From positions 46,779 to 110,778 of the forward strand of contig NZ_AULI01000013.1 in assembly GCF_000425205.1 (NCBI RefSeq): a stretch of DNA of 64,000 nt, written 5' to 3'. This stretch comes from Pontibacillus halophilus JSM 076056 = DSM 19796. Lineage in GTDB: Bacteria; Bacillota; Bacilli; Bacillales; BH030062. Of this stretch, positions 1 to 8,015 are shown piece after piece. Below the pieces are notes generated by a model. The model did no database searches and was not told the origin of the DNA. It saw only the letters and a program-made list of their open reading frames with translations. Both the position numbers and the translations under genes were made by a program. Within the stretch, counting starts at the first letter, position 1. The number at the start of each line of letters is the position of its first letter.

Positions 1-59
1 GAAATATGATTGCGGATCTTCTGTATGGCATTGTAGACCCAAGGATACGAGTGGACTAA
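1..59 (+). CDS. Oligopeptide ABC transporter permease (OppB/DppB type), C-terminal end only
   Basis: The window opens inside a gene. From base 3 it reads NMIADLLYGIVDPRIRVD and stops with TAA at 57-59. The ending 'ADLLYgivDPRIR' is the usual C-terminus of the first inner-membrane permease of peptide/nickel ABC importers. It sits 15 bases before the second permease gene, the normal order in opp/dpp/app operons. The rest of the gene lies outside the window, so the substrate cannot be judged. Confidence 0.8.
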   Translation, partial: NMIADLLYGIVDPRIRVD

Positions 60-74
60 GAGGGGGAATAGAGA

Positions 75-986
75 ATGGAACTATCAACTAAAAATCAGAC
101 TCACACAGCTTCCTCTAAGCCGAAAAAGAGCAAGTCTCCCTGGGCTATTGCCAGAAGGAAGTTCTTTCATAACAAGCTTGCGATGACGAGTTTAATTTTC
201 TTGTTAGTCGTTTCAATCTTGTCGTTTCTAGCTCCTTATATTACAACGACAGACATTAGTCGAGTTAATATTGGTCAGATGTCACTTTCACCTTCTAGTG
301 ATCATTGGTTAGGGACAGATAAGAGTGGACGAGATGTCTTCACCCGTTTGCTTTACGGTGGACGAGTATCTCTTTACGTCGGAATTGCCTCAACGGCCTT
401 AATTATGCTGTTTGGGATATCTGTTGGAGCCATTGCCGGCTATTATGGAGGGCTCATTGATACCTTGCTTATGCGCTTCACAGATTTCATACTGAACCTA
501 CCGTTTTTAGTATTTGCGATTGTAATCAATGCCATTTTCTTTGGTAAAGTAGAAGGTACGTGGCTACTTATTCTTGTGCTAAGTGTACTGGGGTGGGGAG
601 GCGTCGCGCGTCTTGTCCGAAGCAAGTTCTTAGCAGAGAAAGAGAATGAGTACATTTTAGCTGCGGTATCCATTGGTACGAAGCCTTCTAAAATTATCAT
701 GAAGCATCTATTGCCGAACGTATTAAGTACAATCATTGTACAAATTACGGTGTTGTTCGCGGTCATGATATCGGCAGAATCTGCATTGAGCTATCTCGGT
801 TTTGGTGTACCTCAAGAAGTCCCAAGTTGGGGCAACATGTTGTCTGCATCTCAAGAAGCAGACGTATTGCAAAGAATGCCGTGGATTTGGATTCCGCCAG
901 CAATCGTATTAACGGTCACAATCTTATCCATCAACTTTATTGGTGAGGGAATTAAAGATGCGTTGAATCCTAAATCTTATAGATAG
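75..986 (+). CDS. Oligopeptide ABC transporter permease (OppC/DppC type)
   Basis: Second membrane subunit of a peptide-type ABC importer, pairing with the OppB-type permease just upstream. The 303-aa protein has a basic cytoplasmic N-terminus (KPKKSKSPWAIARRKFFHNK), a first membrane helix near residues 37-55, then 'HWLGTDKSGRDVFTRLLYGGRVSL', which is typical of OppC, and the BPD_transp_1 core with the EAA-like loop around residues 190-215 (EYILAAVSIGTKPSKIIMKHLLPN). It ends in 'GEGIKDALNPK', as the family does. A ribosome site (agaggggga) precedes the ATG. It is the last gene of its operon, with a terminator following. Whether the cargo is peptides, nickel or another small solute cannot be read from the permease. 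Confidence 0.93.
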   Translation: MELSTKNQTHTASSKPKKSKSPWAIARRKFFHNKLAMTSLIFLLVVSILSFLAPYITTTDISRVNIGQMSLSPSSDHWLGTDKSGRDVFTRLLYGGRVSLYVGIASTALIMLFGISVGAIAGYYGGLIDTLLMRFTDFILNLPFLVFAIVINAIFFGKVEGTWLLILVLSVLGWGGVARLVRSKFLAEKENEYILAAVSIGTKPSKIIMKHLLPNVLSTIIVQITVLFAVMISAESALSYLGFGVPQEVPSWGNMLSASQEADVLQRMPWIWIPPAIVLTVTILSINFIGEGIKDALNPKSYR

Positions 987-1026
987 AAGGTAGCCAATAT
1001 GGGGTTGTAGCCCCACCTCCCATTGT

Positions 1027-1057
1027 GGAGACTAGCCTAGTCTAGTCTCCTTTTTTT
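1027..1057 (+). terminator. Intrinsic terminator of the opp-type operon
   Basis: Perfect 9-bp arms GGAGACTAG (1027-1035) and CTAGTCTCC (1042-1050) are followed by seven T residues. Confidence 0.9.
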
Positions 1058-1093
1058 ATTGTTCTGTTAAATGGGAGTATTTTCACGGTTAGA

Positions 1094-1123
1094 TTGGAGA
1101 TGAGTGCAAAATAATGATATACT
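1094..1123 (+). promoter_or_regulatory. Possible sigma-A promoter for the 1160 gene
   Basis: TTGGAG (1094-1099) and TATACT (1118-1123) are separated by 18 bases, and the start codon lies 36 bases downstream. The match is moderate, but the site falls directly after the upstream terminator, where a new promoter is needed. Confidence 0.45.
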
Positions 1124-1159
1124 AAGGACACTTAAACTATACGATTATATGGAGGCACT

Positions 1160-1618
1160 ATGCTGACATTTGAAGAGAAACTAAACATAATGGATTCATT
1201 TCCTGAACTTACCCGCAACAATGTGTCACTTGGACGCGTTAATTATCAATACGAAGATAGCGCGATTGATAAGAAGAACGTAGTTTATCATCTACACCCG
1301 AACGGCAATGGGTATGTCTATGCTGAATATGTGGTCGGTTACGACACAGACGACCGAGGCTTTGTGAATATTCGCGACTACTCTGAGGCAGAACTACGCA
1401 GAGTGGTAGAACTTGCAATCGATTCGTTATCTCCTATAGCAGATGAAGAAACGAAAGAATTCTGGGCGAATGAAGAAGGCGAAGTGCTAACACTCATTTA
1501 CGAAAGTCATTTGGATACTTGGAATATTTACGCAGACGATATGCTTGATGGTACGTTCCATACGTATAACGCAGCGATTGAGTATTTAGATGAAGAAGGC
1601 TTTAGAGACAGACAATAA
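1160..1618 (+). CDS. Hypothetical acidic protein, 152 aa
   Basis: I do not recognise the family. The 152-aa product has no signal peptide and no membrane segment. It is strongly acidic (for example YDTDDRGFVNIRDYSEAEL and ADEETKEFWANEEGE) and rich in aromatic residues, which suggests a small soluble globular protein, perhaps two similar alpha/beta halves. The start is supported by a GGAGG ribosome site 7 bases ahead of the ATG. The gene has its own promoter candidate and terminator, so it is monocistronic. The high acidity would suit a halotolerant host. Confidence 0.75.
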   Translation: MLTFEEKLNIMDSFPELTRNNVSLGRVNYQYEDSAIDKKNVVYHLHPNGNGYVYAEYVVGYDTDDRGFVNIRDYSEAELRRVVELAIDSLSPIADEETKEFWANEEGEVLTLIYESHLDTWNIYADDMLDGTFHTYNAAIEYLDEEGFRDRQ

Positions 1619-1622
1619 CTGT

Positions 1623-1656
1623 GAAGCTGGTCCTATAGGGACCGGCTTCTTTTTTT
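1623..1656 (+). terminator. Intrinsic terminator after the 1160 gene
   Basis: GAAGCTGGTCC (1623-1633) pairs with GGACCGGCTTC (1639-1649, one G-U pair), followed by a run of T residues. Its end overlaps an upstream TTG (1655) that would otherwise extend the next gene, which argues for a later start of that gene. Confidence 0.88.
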
Positions 1657-1729
1657 GGCCTTTTGCATAACTCCAACTTTTCAACAAACAATGTATGTGA
1701 AGATGTCATTGGAAGAGGAGTTTGTGAGT

Positions 1730-3085
1730 ATGGATCGTGCGAAAGAGGCAATTAGTACAATTTCTGATTTCATTTGGGGATTTCCACTTATCTTTCTGTT
1801 TCTTACTGCGGGGGTCTACATAACCATACGATTACGATTTCTCCCGTTCTTACATGCACGGCTCGTATTTGGAAAGACGATTGGAACCATTTTCTCTAAA
1901 GAGAAGAAGAAGGTAGATGGGGTAAGCCCGTTTCAGACATTCACCTCTGCATTGTCCGCTACGGCAGGGGCTACAAATATTGTAGGAGTACCAGTTGCGG
2001 TGGCATTCGGAGGCCCTGGGGCTATCTTCTGGATGTGGATTGTGGCACTAGTGGGTATGACGACAATGTATTGTGAAATCATCCTCGGAATGAAATACCG
2101 TGAGAAAGACCGGAATGGAGAGTGGGTAGGAGGGCCGAAGTATTATTTATCGAAGGGGCTTGGGTGGAAGAAACTTGGTTGGTTCTATTCCTTTGGCTTG
2201 ATGATTGAAGTCATTCCGAGCGTTATGGTTCAGACGAACTCAGTTTCGACAAGTGTAGAGACGGATTTTGGATTTAGTCCGCTTATTTCAGGACTGATTG
2301 TCGCCCTTGTGACTGCGCTGGTGATCTGGGGAGGTATTAAGCGAATTGGAAAGTTGAGCTCCATTTTCCTTCCGATTTTTGTTTTGATTTATGTGGGATT
2401 AACGCTTTGGGTGATTGGGATTAACTATAAGGAAATTGATGATGCGATTAAGCTGATTGTTGGGAACGCATTCACTCCTGCCGCATCTGTAGGGGTCTTT
2501 GGCGGAGCTGCTGTTGTTCAAACAATTAGGTGGGGATTGGCAAGAGGGCTTTATACAAGTGAGGCTGGTATGGGATCATCGTCCATTGCATATGCGGAGG
2601 CGGACATGGACCAGCCTGTCGAGCTTTCTTTCTGGGGAATCATTGCCGTGTTCATTGATACGCTTGTCATTTGTACATTAACAGGAATTACGATTGTTGT
2701 GACAGGTGTATGGAGCAAGGTGGAGAAAGAGGATGCAGCATCGATGGTAGCCGAGGCCTTCAAGCCGGTATTCGGCGAGACATTGAGTGCGACTATTCTA
2801 GCCATTCTTCTGTTCTTCTTTGTTATTGCAACTGTCGGGGTCATTATCTTCTTTGGAGAACGTCAAGCGGAGATCTTATTTGGCCGTCGAGTAAAGTGGT
2901 TGATGCGATTCATCTATTTACTTGCAATCGTTCTTGGGGCAGTGGGAGGATTGAAGATTGTGTGGGAGTTTCTCGACTTAATTCTTGCGATGATTGTTAT
3001 CCCGAATATTATCGGAGTCGTATTACTCACAGGGAAAGCGAAAGAAATAACAGACGACTATTTACGGAATAAAAAAGGAAAATAA
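1730..3085 (+). CDS. Alanine/glycine:cation symporter (AGCS family)
   Basis: Sodium-coupled amino-acid symporter of the AlsT/YrbD type, importing alanine or glycine. From ATG 1730 the protein is 451 aa (MDRAKEAISTISDFIWGFPL). It has about ten or eleven hydrophobic helices and family signatures such as 'GVSPFQTFTSALSATAGATNIVGV', 'GPGAIFWMWIVALVGM' and 'GGPKYYLSKGLG'. The frame is open from a TTG at 1655, but that codon lies in the preceding terminator. The ATG at 1730 has a ribosome site (ggaagaggag, 1710-1719) and gives the usual family length. The next gene follows after 64 bases with no terminator between, so some co-transcription is possible. The exact amino acid carried is inferred from the family. 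Confidence 0.9.
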   Translation: MDRAKEAISTISDFIWGFPLIFLFLTAGVYITIRLRFLPFLHARLVFGKTIGTIFSKEKKKVDGVSPFQTFTSALSATAGATNIVGVPVAVAFGGPGAIFWMWIVALVGMTTMYCEIILGMKYREKDRNGEWVGGPKYYLSKGLGWKKLGWFYSFGLMIEVIPSVMVQTNSVSTSVETDFGFSPLISGLIVALVTALVIWGGIKRIGKLSSIFLPIFVLIYVGLTLWVIGINYKEIDDAIKLIVGNAFTPAASVGVFGGAAVVQTIRWGLARGLYTSEAGMGSSSIAYAEADMDQPVELSFWGIIAVFIDTLVICTLTGITIVVTGVWSKVEKEDAASMVAEAFKPVFGETLSATILAILLFFFVIATVGVIIFFGERQAEILFGRRVKWLMRFIYLLAIVLGAVGGLKIVWEFLDLILAMIVIPNIIGVVLLTGKAKEITDDYLRNKKGK

Positions 3086-3093
3086 TCCGCATA

Positions 3094-3156
3094 GTTTCAT
3101 GGAGGATAGGCAAGCTATCCATAATCAACCAAAAGGAGCGATATCTACCATGAAAC
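3094..3156 (+). promoter_or_regulatory. Long-range inverted repeat enclosing the ribosome site and start codon of the LysM-CAP gene
   Basis: GTTTCATGG (3094-3102) is the exact complement of CCATGAAAC (3148-3156), which contains the ATG at 3150. An inner hairpin GGATAG/CTATCC (3104-3109, 3115-3120) sits between. The folded RNA would hide the start codon and leave the AAAGGAG site in the loop. The pairing is seen; a regulatory role is inferred. Confidence 0.35.
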
Positions 3157-3773
3157 ATTTGCTGGCACCGTTGTTTGTGTTAGGGCTGATGATGATGGTT
3201 CTCTTGCCTAACCAGGCAGAGGCTCAAGATACGGATGCATATACTGTAAAGCCTGGGGACACATTATGGATTATTTCTCAAAAGTATAAAATTGGTTTGT
3301 CTGAAATTATTGATGCAAACCCTCAGTTCTCTAACCCAGACCTGATTTATCCTGGTGATCGTGTAACGATTCCACTAAAGCAAGATATTAAAGCAATTGA
3401 ACGGGAAGTCATTCGATTGACAAATGAAGAACGAGCGAAGCAAGGTCTGTCTACATTACAGGCTGATTGGGAAGTATCTCGTGTTGCTCGCTATAAGTCA
3501 CGTGATATGAGGGACCAGAATTATTTCTCTCACCAATCTCCAACCTTTGGTTCACCGTTCGATATGATGAAAGATTTTAATGTGTCTTATACAAGAGCCG
3601 CTGAAAACATTGCTGCTGGTCAAACTACAGCTCAATCTGTCGTAGATTCCTGGATGAATAGCGCTGGGCATCGTAAGAATATACTTGACCCGAATCTCAC
3701 GTACATTGGTGTAGGCTATGCCAAGGGCGGAAGTTATGGACACTACTGGACCCAAATGTTTATCACGAAATAA
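3150..3773 (+). CDS. Secreted LysM-CAP (SCP/PR1-like) domain protein
   Basis: Exported cell-wall-associated protein resembling Bacillus YkwD. From ATG 3150 (ribosome site AAAGGAG at 3132-3138) it is 207 aa. A signal peptide covers residues 1-25 (MKHLLAPLFVLGLMMMVLLP..AEA). One LysM peptidoglycan-binding motif follows at about 30-75 (YTVKPGDTLWIISQKYKIGLSEII..NP..LIYPGDRVTIP). A CAP domain runs from about 85 to the end with the conserved pieces 'LTNEERAKQGL', 'ARYKSRDM..NYFSHQSP', 'AAENIAAG' and 'MNSAGHRKNILDPNLTYIGVGYA'. CAP proteins of spore formers are common on spores or the wall but their chemistry is not settled. An upstream in-frame ATG at 3099 has no ribosome site and would bury the signal peptide, so it is rejected. 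Confidence 0.9.
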   Translation: MKHLLAPLFVLGLMMMVLLPNQAEAQDTDAYTVKPGDTLWIISQKYKIGLSEIIDANPQFSNPDLIYPGDRVTIPLKQDIKAIEREVIRLTNEERAKQGLSTLQADWEVSRVARYKSRDMRDQNYFSHQSPTFGSPFDMMKDFNVSYTRAAENIAAGQTTAQSVVDSWMNSAGHRKNILDPNLTYIGVGYAKGGSYGHYWTQMFITK

Positions 3774-3802
3774 CCGTTAAGAAGCAGCGTGTACAAACGC
3801 TA

Positions 3803-3842
3803 GTCAGATTGTCGATAACATTCTCGACGGTCTGGCTTTTTT
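3803..3842 (+). terminator. Intrinsic terminator after the LysM-CAP gene
   Basis: GTCAGATTGTCGA (3803-3815) pairs with TCGACGGTCTGGC (3824-3836) using three G-U pairs, followed by six T residues. Confidence 0.85.
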
Positions 3843-4161
3843 ATTTGGAGGGGCTCATGAGGCTGGGGTGAGTATATGGAAATAGTTTCTATACATGTCG
3901 AATGTTCTATGTATTTCTACGCCTCATTCCTAATTTATAGTTCGAGTGGAAAGTCGAAATTAGGGAAAAGTAAAGGTTGTACAACTAAAACGTTAATTTG
4001 TTAATATTCCCTTAAAAAATTTTTAATAAACCTAGAGTATGTCATAATCCCTTATATATCATGGGATTTGGGCAATTAGATGTAATTGTAACACACTCAT
4101 TTGGGGTTATTAGTAGTTGCATGATGTCAGACGACTTGGTAAAATTCTAGAGGAGACAGTC
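3843..4161. other. Long leader/intergenic region upstream of nupC
   Basis: About 390 AT-rich bases precede nupC. I see no credible gene on either strand and no riboswitch consensus. A weak promoter candidate is TTGTAA near 4087 with TATTAG about 16 bases on. AAAAAATTTTT occurs near 4014. The only structured element is the palindrome listed separately at 4162-4177. The length suggests promoter plus regulatory sites. Confidence 0.4.
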
Positions 4162-4177
4162 ATGAAAGCACTTTCAT
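4162..4177 (+). promoter_or_regulatory. CcpA cre-like palindrome upstream of nupC
   Basis: TGAAAGCACTTTCA (4163-4176) fits the catabolite-responsive element TGWNANCGNTNWCA at all but one defined position (A for the central G). It has 7-base arms and lies inside a wider repeat GTCATGA (4159-4165)/TCATGAC (4191-4197). In B. subtilis nucleoside uptake genes are under carbon catabolite control, so CcpA binding is a sensible inference. A five-codon ORF with an AGAGGAGA ribosome site (ATG 4162 to TAA 4179) overlaps the palindrome exactly. Confidence 0.55.
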
Positions 4178-4237
4178 AAAAGGCTTGGAATCATGACATA
4201 AAATAAACGTGTAAGAGGTAGAGGAGGAGCTCAACGG

Positions 4238-5440
4238 ATGGACATCTTGATAGGCTTGCTATCGATCCTGGTCGTATTTGGGATCGGATTTTTAATGTCG
4301 AATGACCGCCCTAATATTAATTATCGTGGTCTCGGAGTCATGATTGGTCTGCAATTCTTGCTGACTTTTGTTCTATTCAATACGGATATTGGACAAACAA
4401 TCATACTAAAGATTTCGGATATGTTCAACTTCCTGATTGCTAGAGGTTCATATGGGGTTAACTTTGTTGTTGGTGGAATACAGCTTGGAGAGAATGGAAC
4501 ATTTATCTTTAACGTTCTATTAATTATTATCTTCTTCTCCACATTGCTTTCCATTCTGACGTACCTTAAGATTTTGCCATTTATCATTAAATATTTAGGT
4601 GCGTTCCTTTCTAAATTAACTGGAATGCCTAAGGTTGAATCATTTAACGCTGTTAACAGTATCTTCTTTGGTCAATCAGAAGCACTAATTGCAATTAAGT
4701 CCCAATTTAAGCAATTAGACAATAACCGATTATTTGTCGTTAGTGCATCAGCAATGGGGTCTGTTGCTGCTTCAATCGTCGGAGGGTATATGGGTCTAAT
4801 CCCACCAGAATATGTCCTTGTCGCGTTGCCATTGAACATGTTCAGTGCGCTGATTGTAAGTTCTTTAATTGCGCCGGTTAAAGTATCTAAAGAAGAAGAC
4901 GAAGTTGAAATTCAAGATGTTTCAAACGCAAATAGTCTGTTTGAGGCAATGGGAAATGGAGCACTAGATGGTGGTAAAATTGCATTAATTGTAGCCGCGA
5001 TGCTAATTGCTTTCCTTGCGACTCTTGATTTAGTGAATAATTTAATTTCTCTCGTAGCTTCTGGCTTAACTTTACAACAAATGCTTGGTTACATTTTCTA
5101 TCCATTCGTATGGTTAATGGGTGTTCCTGCTGATGAAGTAGTTGACGCTGGTAGTATCATGGGTGCGAAATTAATTACAAACGAATTTGCAGCAATGCAA
5201 TTGTTTACAGCTGAAAATGGTCTAATGAGTTATGCTTCCGAGAAGACAATTGGAATTGTATCTGTCTTCCTAACAAGCTTTGCGAACTTCTCCTCAATCG
5301 GAATTATCGCAGGTACAGTTCAAGGAATCGACCCAGAGAAAGGTTCTACCGTCTCTAAATTCGGTCTGAAACTTCTAGTTGCAACTACATTAGCTTCCAT
5401 GCTTTCCGCAACAATTGCTGGTATCTTCTTAACCTTCTAA
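4238..5440 (+). CDS. nupC: Concentrative nucleoside transporter NupC
   Basis: Cation-coupled importer of nucleosides, most likely pyrimidine nucleosides as in B. subtilis NupC (393 aa; here 400 aa). The N-terminal domain has three helices, followed by the gating and nucleoside-binding core with family signatures 'FNAVNSIFFGQSEALIAIKSQF', 'VSASAMGSVAASIVGGYMGLIPPEYVLVALPLNMFSALIVSSLIAP' and the C-terminal 'TSFANFSSIGIIAGTVQGIDP'. A strong ribosome site (gaggaggag) fixes the ATG. The gene is monocistronic, with a cre-like site upstream and a perfect terminator downstream. Nucleoside use fits with the deoxyribosyltransferase and ribose genes elsewhere in the window, but there is no direct linkage. 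Confidence 0.94.
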   Translation: MDILIGLLSILVVFGIGFLMSNDRPNINYRGLGVMIGLQFLLTFVLFNTDIGQTIILKISDMFNFLIARGSYGVNFVVGGIQLGENGTFIFNVLLIIIFFSTLLSILTYLKILPFIIKYLGAFLSKLTGMPKVESFNAVNSIFFGQSEALIAIKSQFKQLDNNRLFVVSASAMGSVAASIVGGYMGLIPPEYVLVALPLNMFSALIVSSLIAPVKVSKEEDEVEIQDVSNANSLFEAMGNGALDGGKIALIVAAMLIAFLATLDLVNNLISLVASGLTLQQMLGYIFYPFVWLMGVPADEVVDAGSIMGAKLITNEFAAMQLFTAENGLMSYASEKTIGIVSVFLTSFANFSSIGIIAGTVQGIDPEKGSTVSKFGLKLLVATTLASMLSATIAGIFLTF

Positions 5441-5443
5441 TAT

Positions 5444-5484
5444 AAAGCCTGAAATGGTCGTGCAGCCCATTTCAGGCTTTTTTT
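5444..5484 (+). terminator. Intrinsic terminator of nupC
   Basis: Perfect 14-bp arms AAAGCCTGAAATGG (5444-5457) and CCATTTCAGGCTTT (5467-5480), then T residues. Confidence 0.95.
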
Positions 5485-5558
5485 ATGTGTTTAGTCTCTT
5501 CAAAGAAATGGAATAAACAGTATAGAGCCACCATTCTTTAAAGGGAGTGTAGACAATA

Positions 5559-6983
5559 ATGACGAAAGAATACCAATTATACATGAACGGCGAATGGACA
5601 TCATCAAGCGAAACGGTTGATGTGTATGACAAATATTCAAAGGATGTGCATGCTACCATTTCGAAGGCTGGTGAAGAAGAGGTAGAGCGTGCGATTACAA
5701 GCGCCTATGAGGCTTTTCATAACACTGACTTCCCGCCGTACGAACGTTACAAAGTGCTTCATCGTGTAAGTGAACTCTTGCAAGAGAAGAAAGAAGAATT
5801 AGCTCAAATCATTACAGCAGAAGCGGGTAAGCCGATTAAGCAGGCAAGAACGGAGATTGACCGTGCAACTCAGACGTTTGAGCTCTCTGCTGAGGAAGCG
5901 AAGCGCATTACAGGCGAAGGAGTGCCTGTAGAAGCAGCGCCGGGATCTGAGAATCGACTCGCATTTACAATTCGAGTCCCGGTAGGGGTAGTTGGCGCTA
6001 TTAGTCCGTTTAACTTCCCGGTAAATTTAGTTGCACATAAGATTGCCCCAGCTATCGCGGCAGGGAACTCAGTCGTACTGAAACCAGCCAGCAGAACTCC
6101 AGTTTCGTCCTTGAAACTAGCTGAGCTGTTTCACGAAGCAGGCTTGCCGAAAGGGTTTCTAAATGTAGTCGTTGGGTCAGGGTCAGTAGTTGGAAATCAA
6201 ATGATGCAGGATGAACGTGTAAACCTATATACGTTTACAGGTAGTGCTGAAGTAGGGCTGAAGCTTAAGCAGAACACAGGCTTAAATAAGCTTGTACTAG
6301 AATTAGGGAACAATTCTCCAGTCATCATTGATAAATACGCGGACGTGAAGAAGGCAGCAGAAACTACTGCCCAGAAGGCATTCGCGTATGCAGGTCAGGT
6401 CTGTATCTCTGTTCAGCGTATGTATGTTCATGAAGAAGTCATGAACGAGTTCAAAGAGCATTTCATTGAAGCGACTAAATCACTCGTTGTTGGCAACCCG
6501 TACGATGATAAGACGGACGTAGGCCCGATGATTAGTGAAGAAGAAGCGAAACGTGCTGAAGAATGGATCTCTGAAGCGAAAGAAGCTGGTGCTACAATTG
6601 TCCATGGCGGGACGCGGAATGGGGCACAGTTTGAGCCAACGATTCTTACGGACGTGGACCAGTCCATGAAGGTTGTGTGTGAAGAAATCTTTGCACCAGT
6701 TGTAACGATGATGACATTCAATGATTTAGACCGTGTCATTGACGAGGTGAATCAGTCTAATTATGGACTACAGGGTGGCATCTTTACGAAGGACCTTAAT
6801 CGTGCCTACAAAGCCGCTCGTAAAGTCGAAGTAGGCGGCTTCATGATTAATGATGCATCCCAGTACCGTGTAGATCTCATGCCCTATGGTGGTGTGAAAA
6901 ATAGTGGTTGGGGGAAAGAAGGACCGAAGTACTCCATTGAAGAGATGACAGAAGAGCGTCTTGTCGTCATGAATCTAGAATAG
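5559..6983 (+). CDS. NAD(P)-dependent aldehyde dehydrogenase family protein
   Basis: Oxidises an aldehyde to the acid with NAD(P). The 474-aa length and full set of catalytic residues fit the ALDH superfamily: oxyanion Asn152 (SPFNFPVN), cofactor-binding Lys175 (VLKPAS), general base Glu248 (LVLELGNNSP) and nucleophile Cys282 (AGQVCISVQR). The usual 'ELGGNSP' is 'ELGNNSP', a variant found in some lactaldehyde or glyceraldehyde-type subfamilies. The C-terminal 'MPYGGVKNSGWGKEGPKYSIEEMTEER' is also typical. A ribosome site (AAAGGGAG) precedes the ATG, and terminators lie on both sides, so the gene stands alone and no pathway partner is visible. Substrate unknown. Confidence 0.92.
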   Translation: MTKEYQLYMNGEWTSSSETVDVYDKYSKDVHATISKAGEEEVERAITSAYEAFHNTDFPPYERYKVLHRVSELLQEKKEELAQIITAEAGKPIKQARTEIDRATQTFELSAEEAKRITGEGVPVEAAPGSENRLAFTIRVPVGVVGAISPFNFPVNLVAHKIAPAIAAGNSVVLKPASRTPVSSLKLAELFHEAGLPKGFLNVVVGSGSVVGNQMMQDERVNLYTFTGSAEVGLKLKQNTGLNKLVLELGNNSPVIIDKYADVKKAAETTAQKAFAYAGQVCISVQRMYVHEEVMNEFKEHFIEATKSLVVGNPYDDKTDVGPMISEEEAKRAEEWISEAKEAGATIVHGGTRNGAQFEPTILTDVDQSMKVVCEEIFAPVVTMMTFNDLDRVIDEVNQSNYGLQGGIFTKDLNRAYKAARKVEVGGFMINDASQYRVDLMPYGGVKNSGWGKEGPKYSIEEMTEERLVVMNLE

Positions 6984-6990
6984 ATAGTAG

Positions 6991-7033
6991 AAAGAAGACC
7001 CGAACGCCGTTGTTAGCGTTCGGGTCTTCTTTC
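6991..7033. terminator. Bidirectional terminator between convergent genes
   Basis: 16-bp perfect arms AAGAAGACCCGAACGC (6992-7007) and GCGTTCGGGTCTTCTT (7016-7031). T-rich sequence on both strands serves the aldehyde dehydrogenase on the plus strand and the metal-uptake operon on the minus strand. Confidence 0.93.
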
Positions 7034-7034
7034 A

Positions 7035-7979
7035 TTATTGCGATAATCCTTCTTTAATCGTCTTAATATTCCATTCCATCATATCGATGTAAGTATCGCC
7101 ATCTTCACCTGGTTCTGCTAGTGAATCTGTAAAGACTTCTCCCATGATTGGAACATCTGTCTCTGCAGATACAGCCTCCATACTACGACCATCAATACTT
7201 GTTTCTAGGAATAGACCTGTAATGTCCTTCTCGTTAATGATATCAACAATACGGGTGATTTGTTCAGGAGTTCCTTGGTTCTCTTGGTTAATTTCCCAAA
7301 TATACTCAGCTTGGAAGCCATAAGCCTCACTAAAGTATTTGAACGCTCCTTCGCTTGTGACAAGTACACGCTCTTCTTCAGGGATTTCATTGTATTCAGC
7401 GACAGCTTTATCATGGAGCTCTTGAAGCTTTGCGATATACTCTTCTGCGTTCTTCTCGTAAACTTCCTTATTCTCAGGGTCAGCTTCGATTAGTCCATCT
7501 CTTGCATTTTCTGCGTATTTAATTCCGTTACGGATGTCCAACCAAGCGTGTGGGTCTTCTTCGCCTTCTTTGCCTTCCGTTGTGAGGTACATGGCTTCTA
7601 CGCCTTCGCTCATTAGGAATACAGGTGCATCATCGCCTGATTTCCCTGCAGTCTCCATGAGTTTGTTAAACCACGAGTTGCCTGCTTCTAAATTCAGCCC
7701 ATTGTAGAATACAGCATCGGCATCGGTAGTTTTCTGGACGTCTTCAGGGAGTGGGTCGTACTCGTGTGGATTCGATCCAATCGGTGCAAGGCTATGAATC
7801 TCGACTTTGTCTCCGCCAACGTTCTTCACAATGTCATAAATGATGGAGTAAGTGGTGACAACTTGTACTTTACCGTTATCCTCTTTCGAATCCCCACTAG
7901 CATCATCCCCGCTACAAGCAGCAAGTAGTATTACTGTGAATAGTGCGGCTGTAAATAAAAATAGTTTCTTCTTAAGCAT
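7035..7979 (-). CDS. mntA: Metal ABC transporter substrate-binding lipoprotein, manganese type (MntA/PsaA)
   Basis: Captures a divalent metal, most likely Mn2+, outside the membrane for the ABC importer encoded by the two genes before it. The 314-aa protein has a lipoprotein signal with lipobox LAAC (Cys22). The four metal ligands of cluster A-I proteins are all present: His72 (NPHEYDP), His144 (DPHAWLD), Glu210 (TSEGAF) and Asp285 (FTDSL). The His-His-Glu-Asp set is that of manganese (or iron) binders, and no His-rich zinc loop is present, which argues against ZnuA. It is the last gene of the operon, 36 bases after the permease, and ends at a bidirectional terminator. Confidence 0.93.
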   Translation of the reverse strand: MLKKKLFLFTAALFTVILLAACSGDDASGDSKEDNGKVQVVTTYSIIYDIVKNVGGDKVEIHSLAPIGSNPHEYDPLPEDVQKTTDADAVFYNGLNLEAGNSWFNKLMETAGKSGDDAPVFLMSEGVEAMYLTTEGKEGEEDPHAWLDIRNGIKYAENARDGLIEADPENKEVYEKNAEEYIAKLQELHDKAVAEYNEIPEEERVLVTSEGAFKYFSEAYGFQAEYIWEINQENQGTPEQITRIVDIINEKDITGLFLETSIDGRSMEAVSAETDVPIMGEVFTDSLAEPGEDGDTYIDMMEWNIKTIKEGLSQ

Positions 7980-8015
7980 GTTAAATGCCCCCTTTATGGT
8001 GTAATTCGTTCTAGC

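Noticed and set aside
3860..3950. Possible purine riboswitch upstream of nupC (TATATGG and TTTCTAC-like words)
   Set aside because: The words are not in the order and stem context of the purine aptamer, and no P1/P2/P3 arrangement can be drawn.
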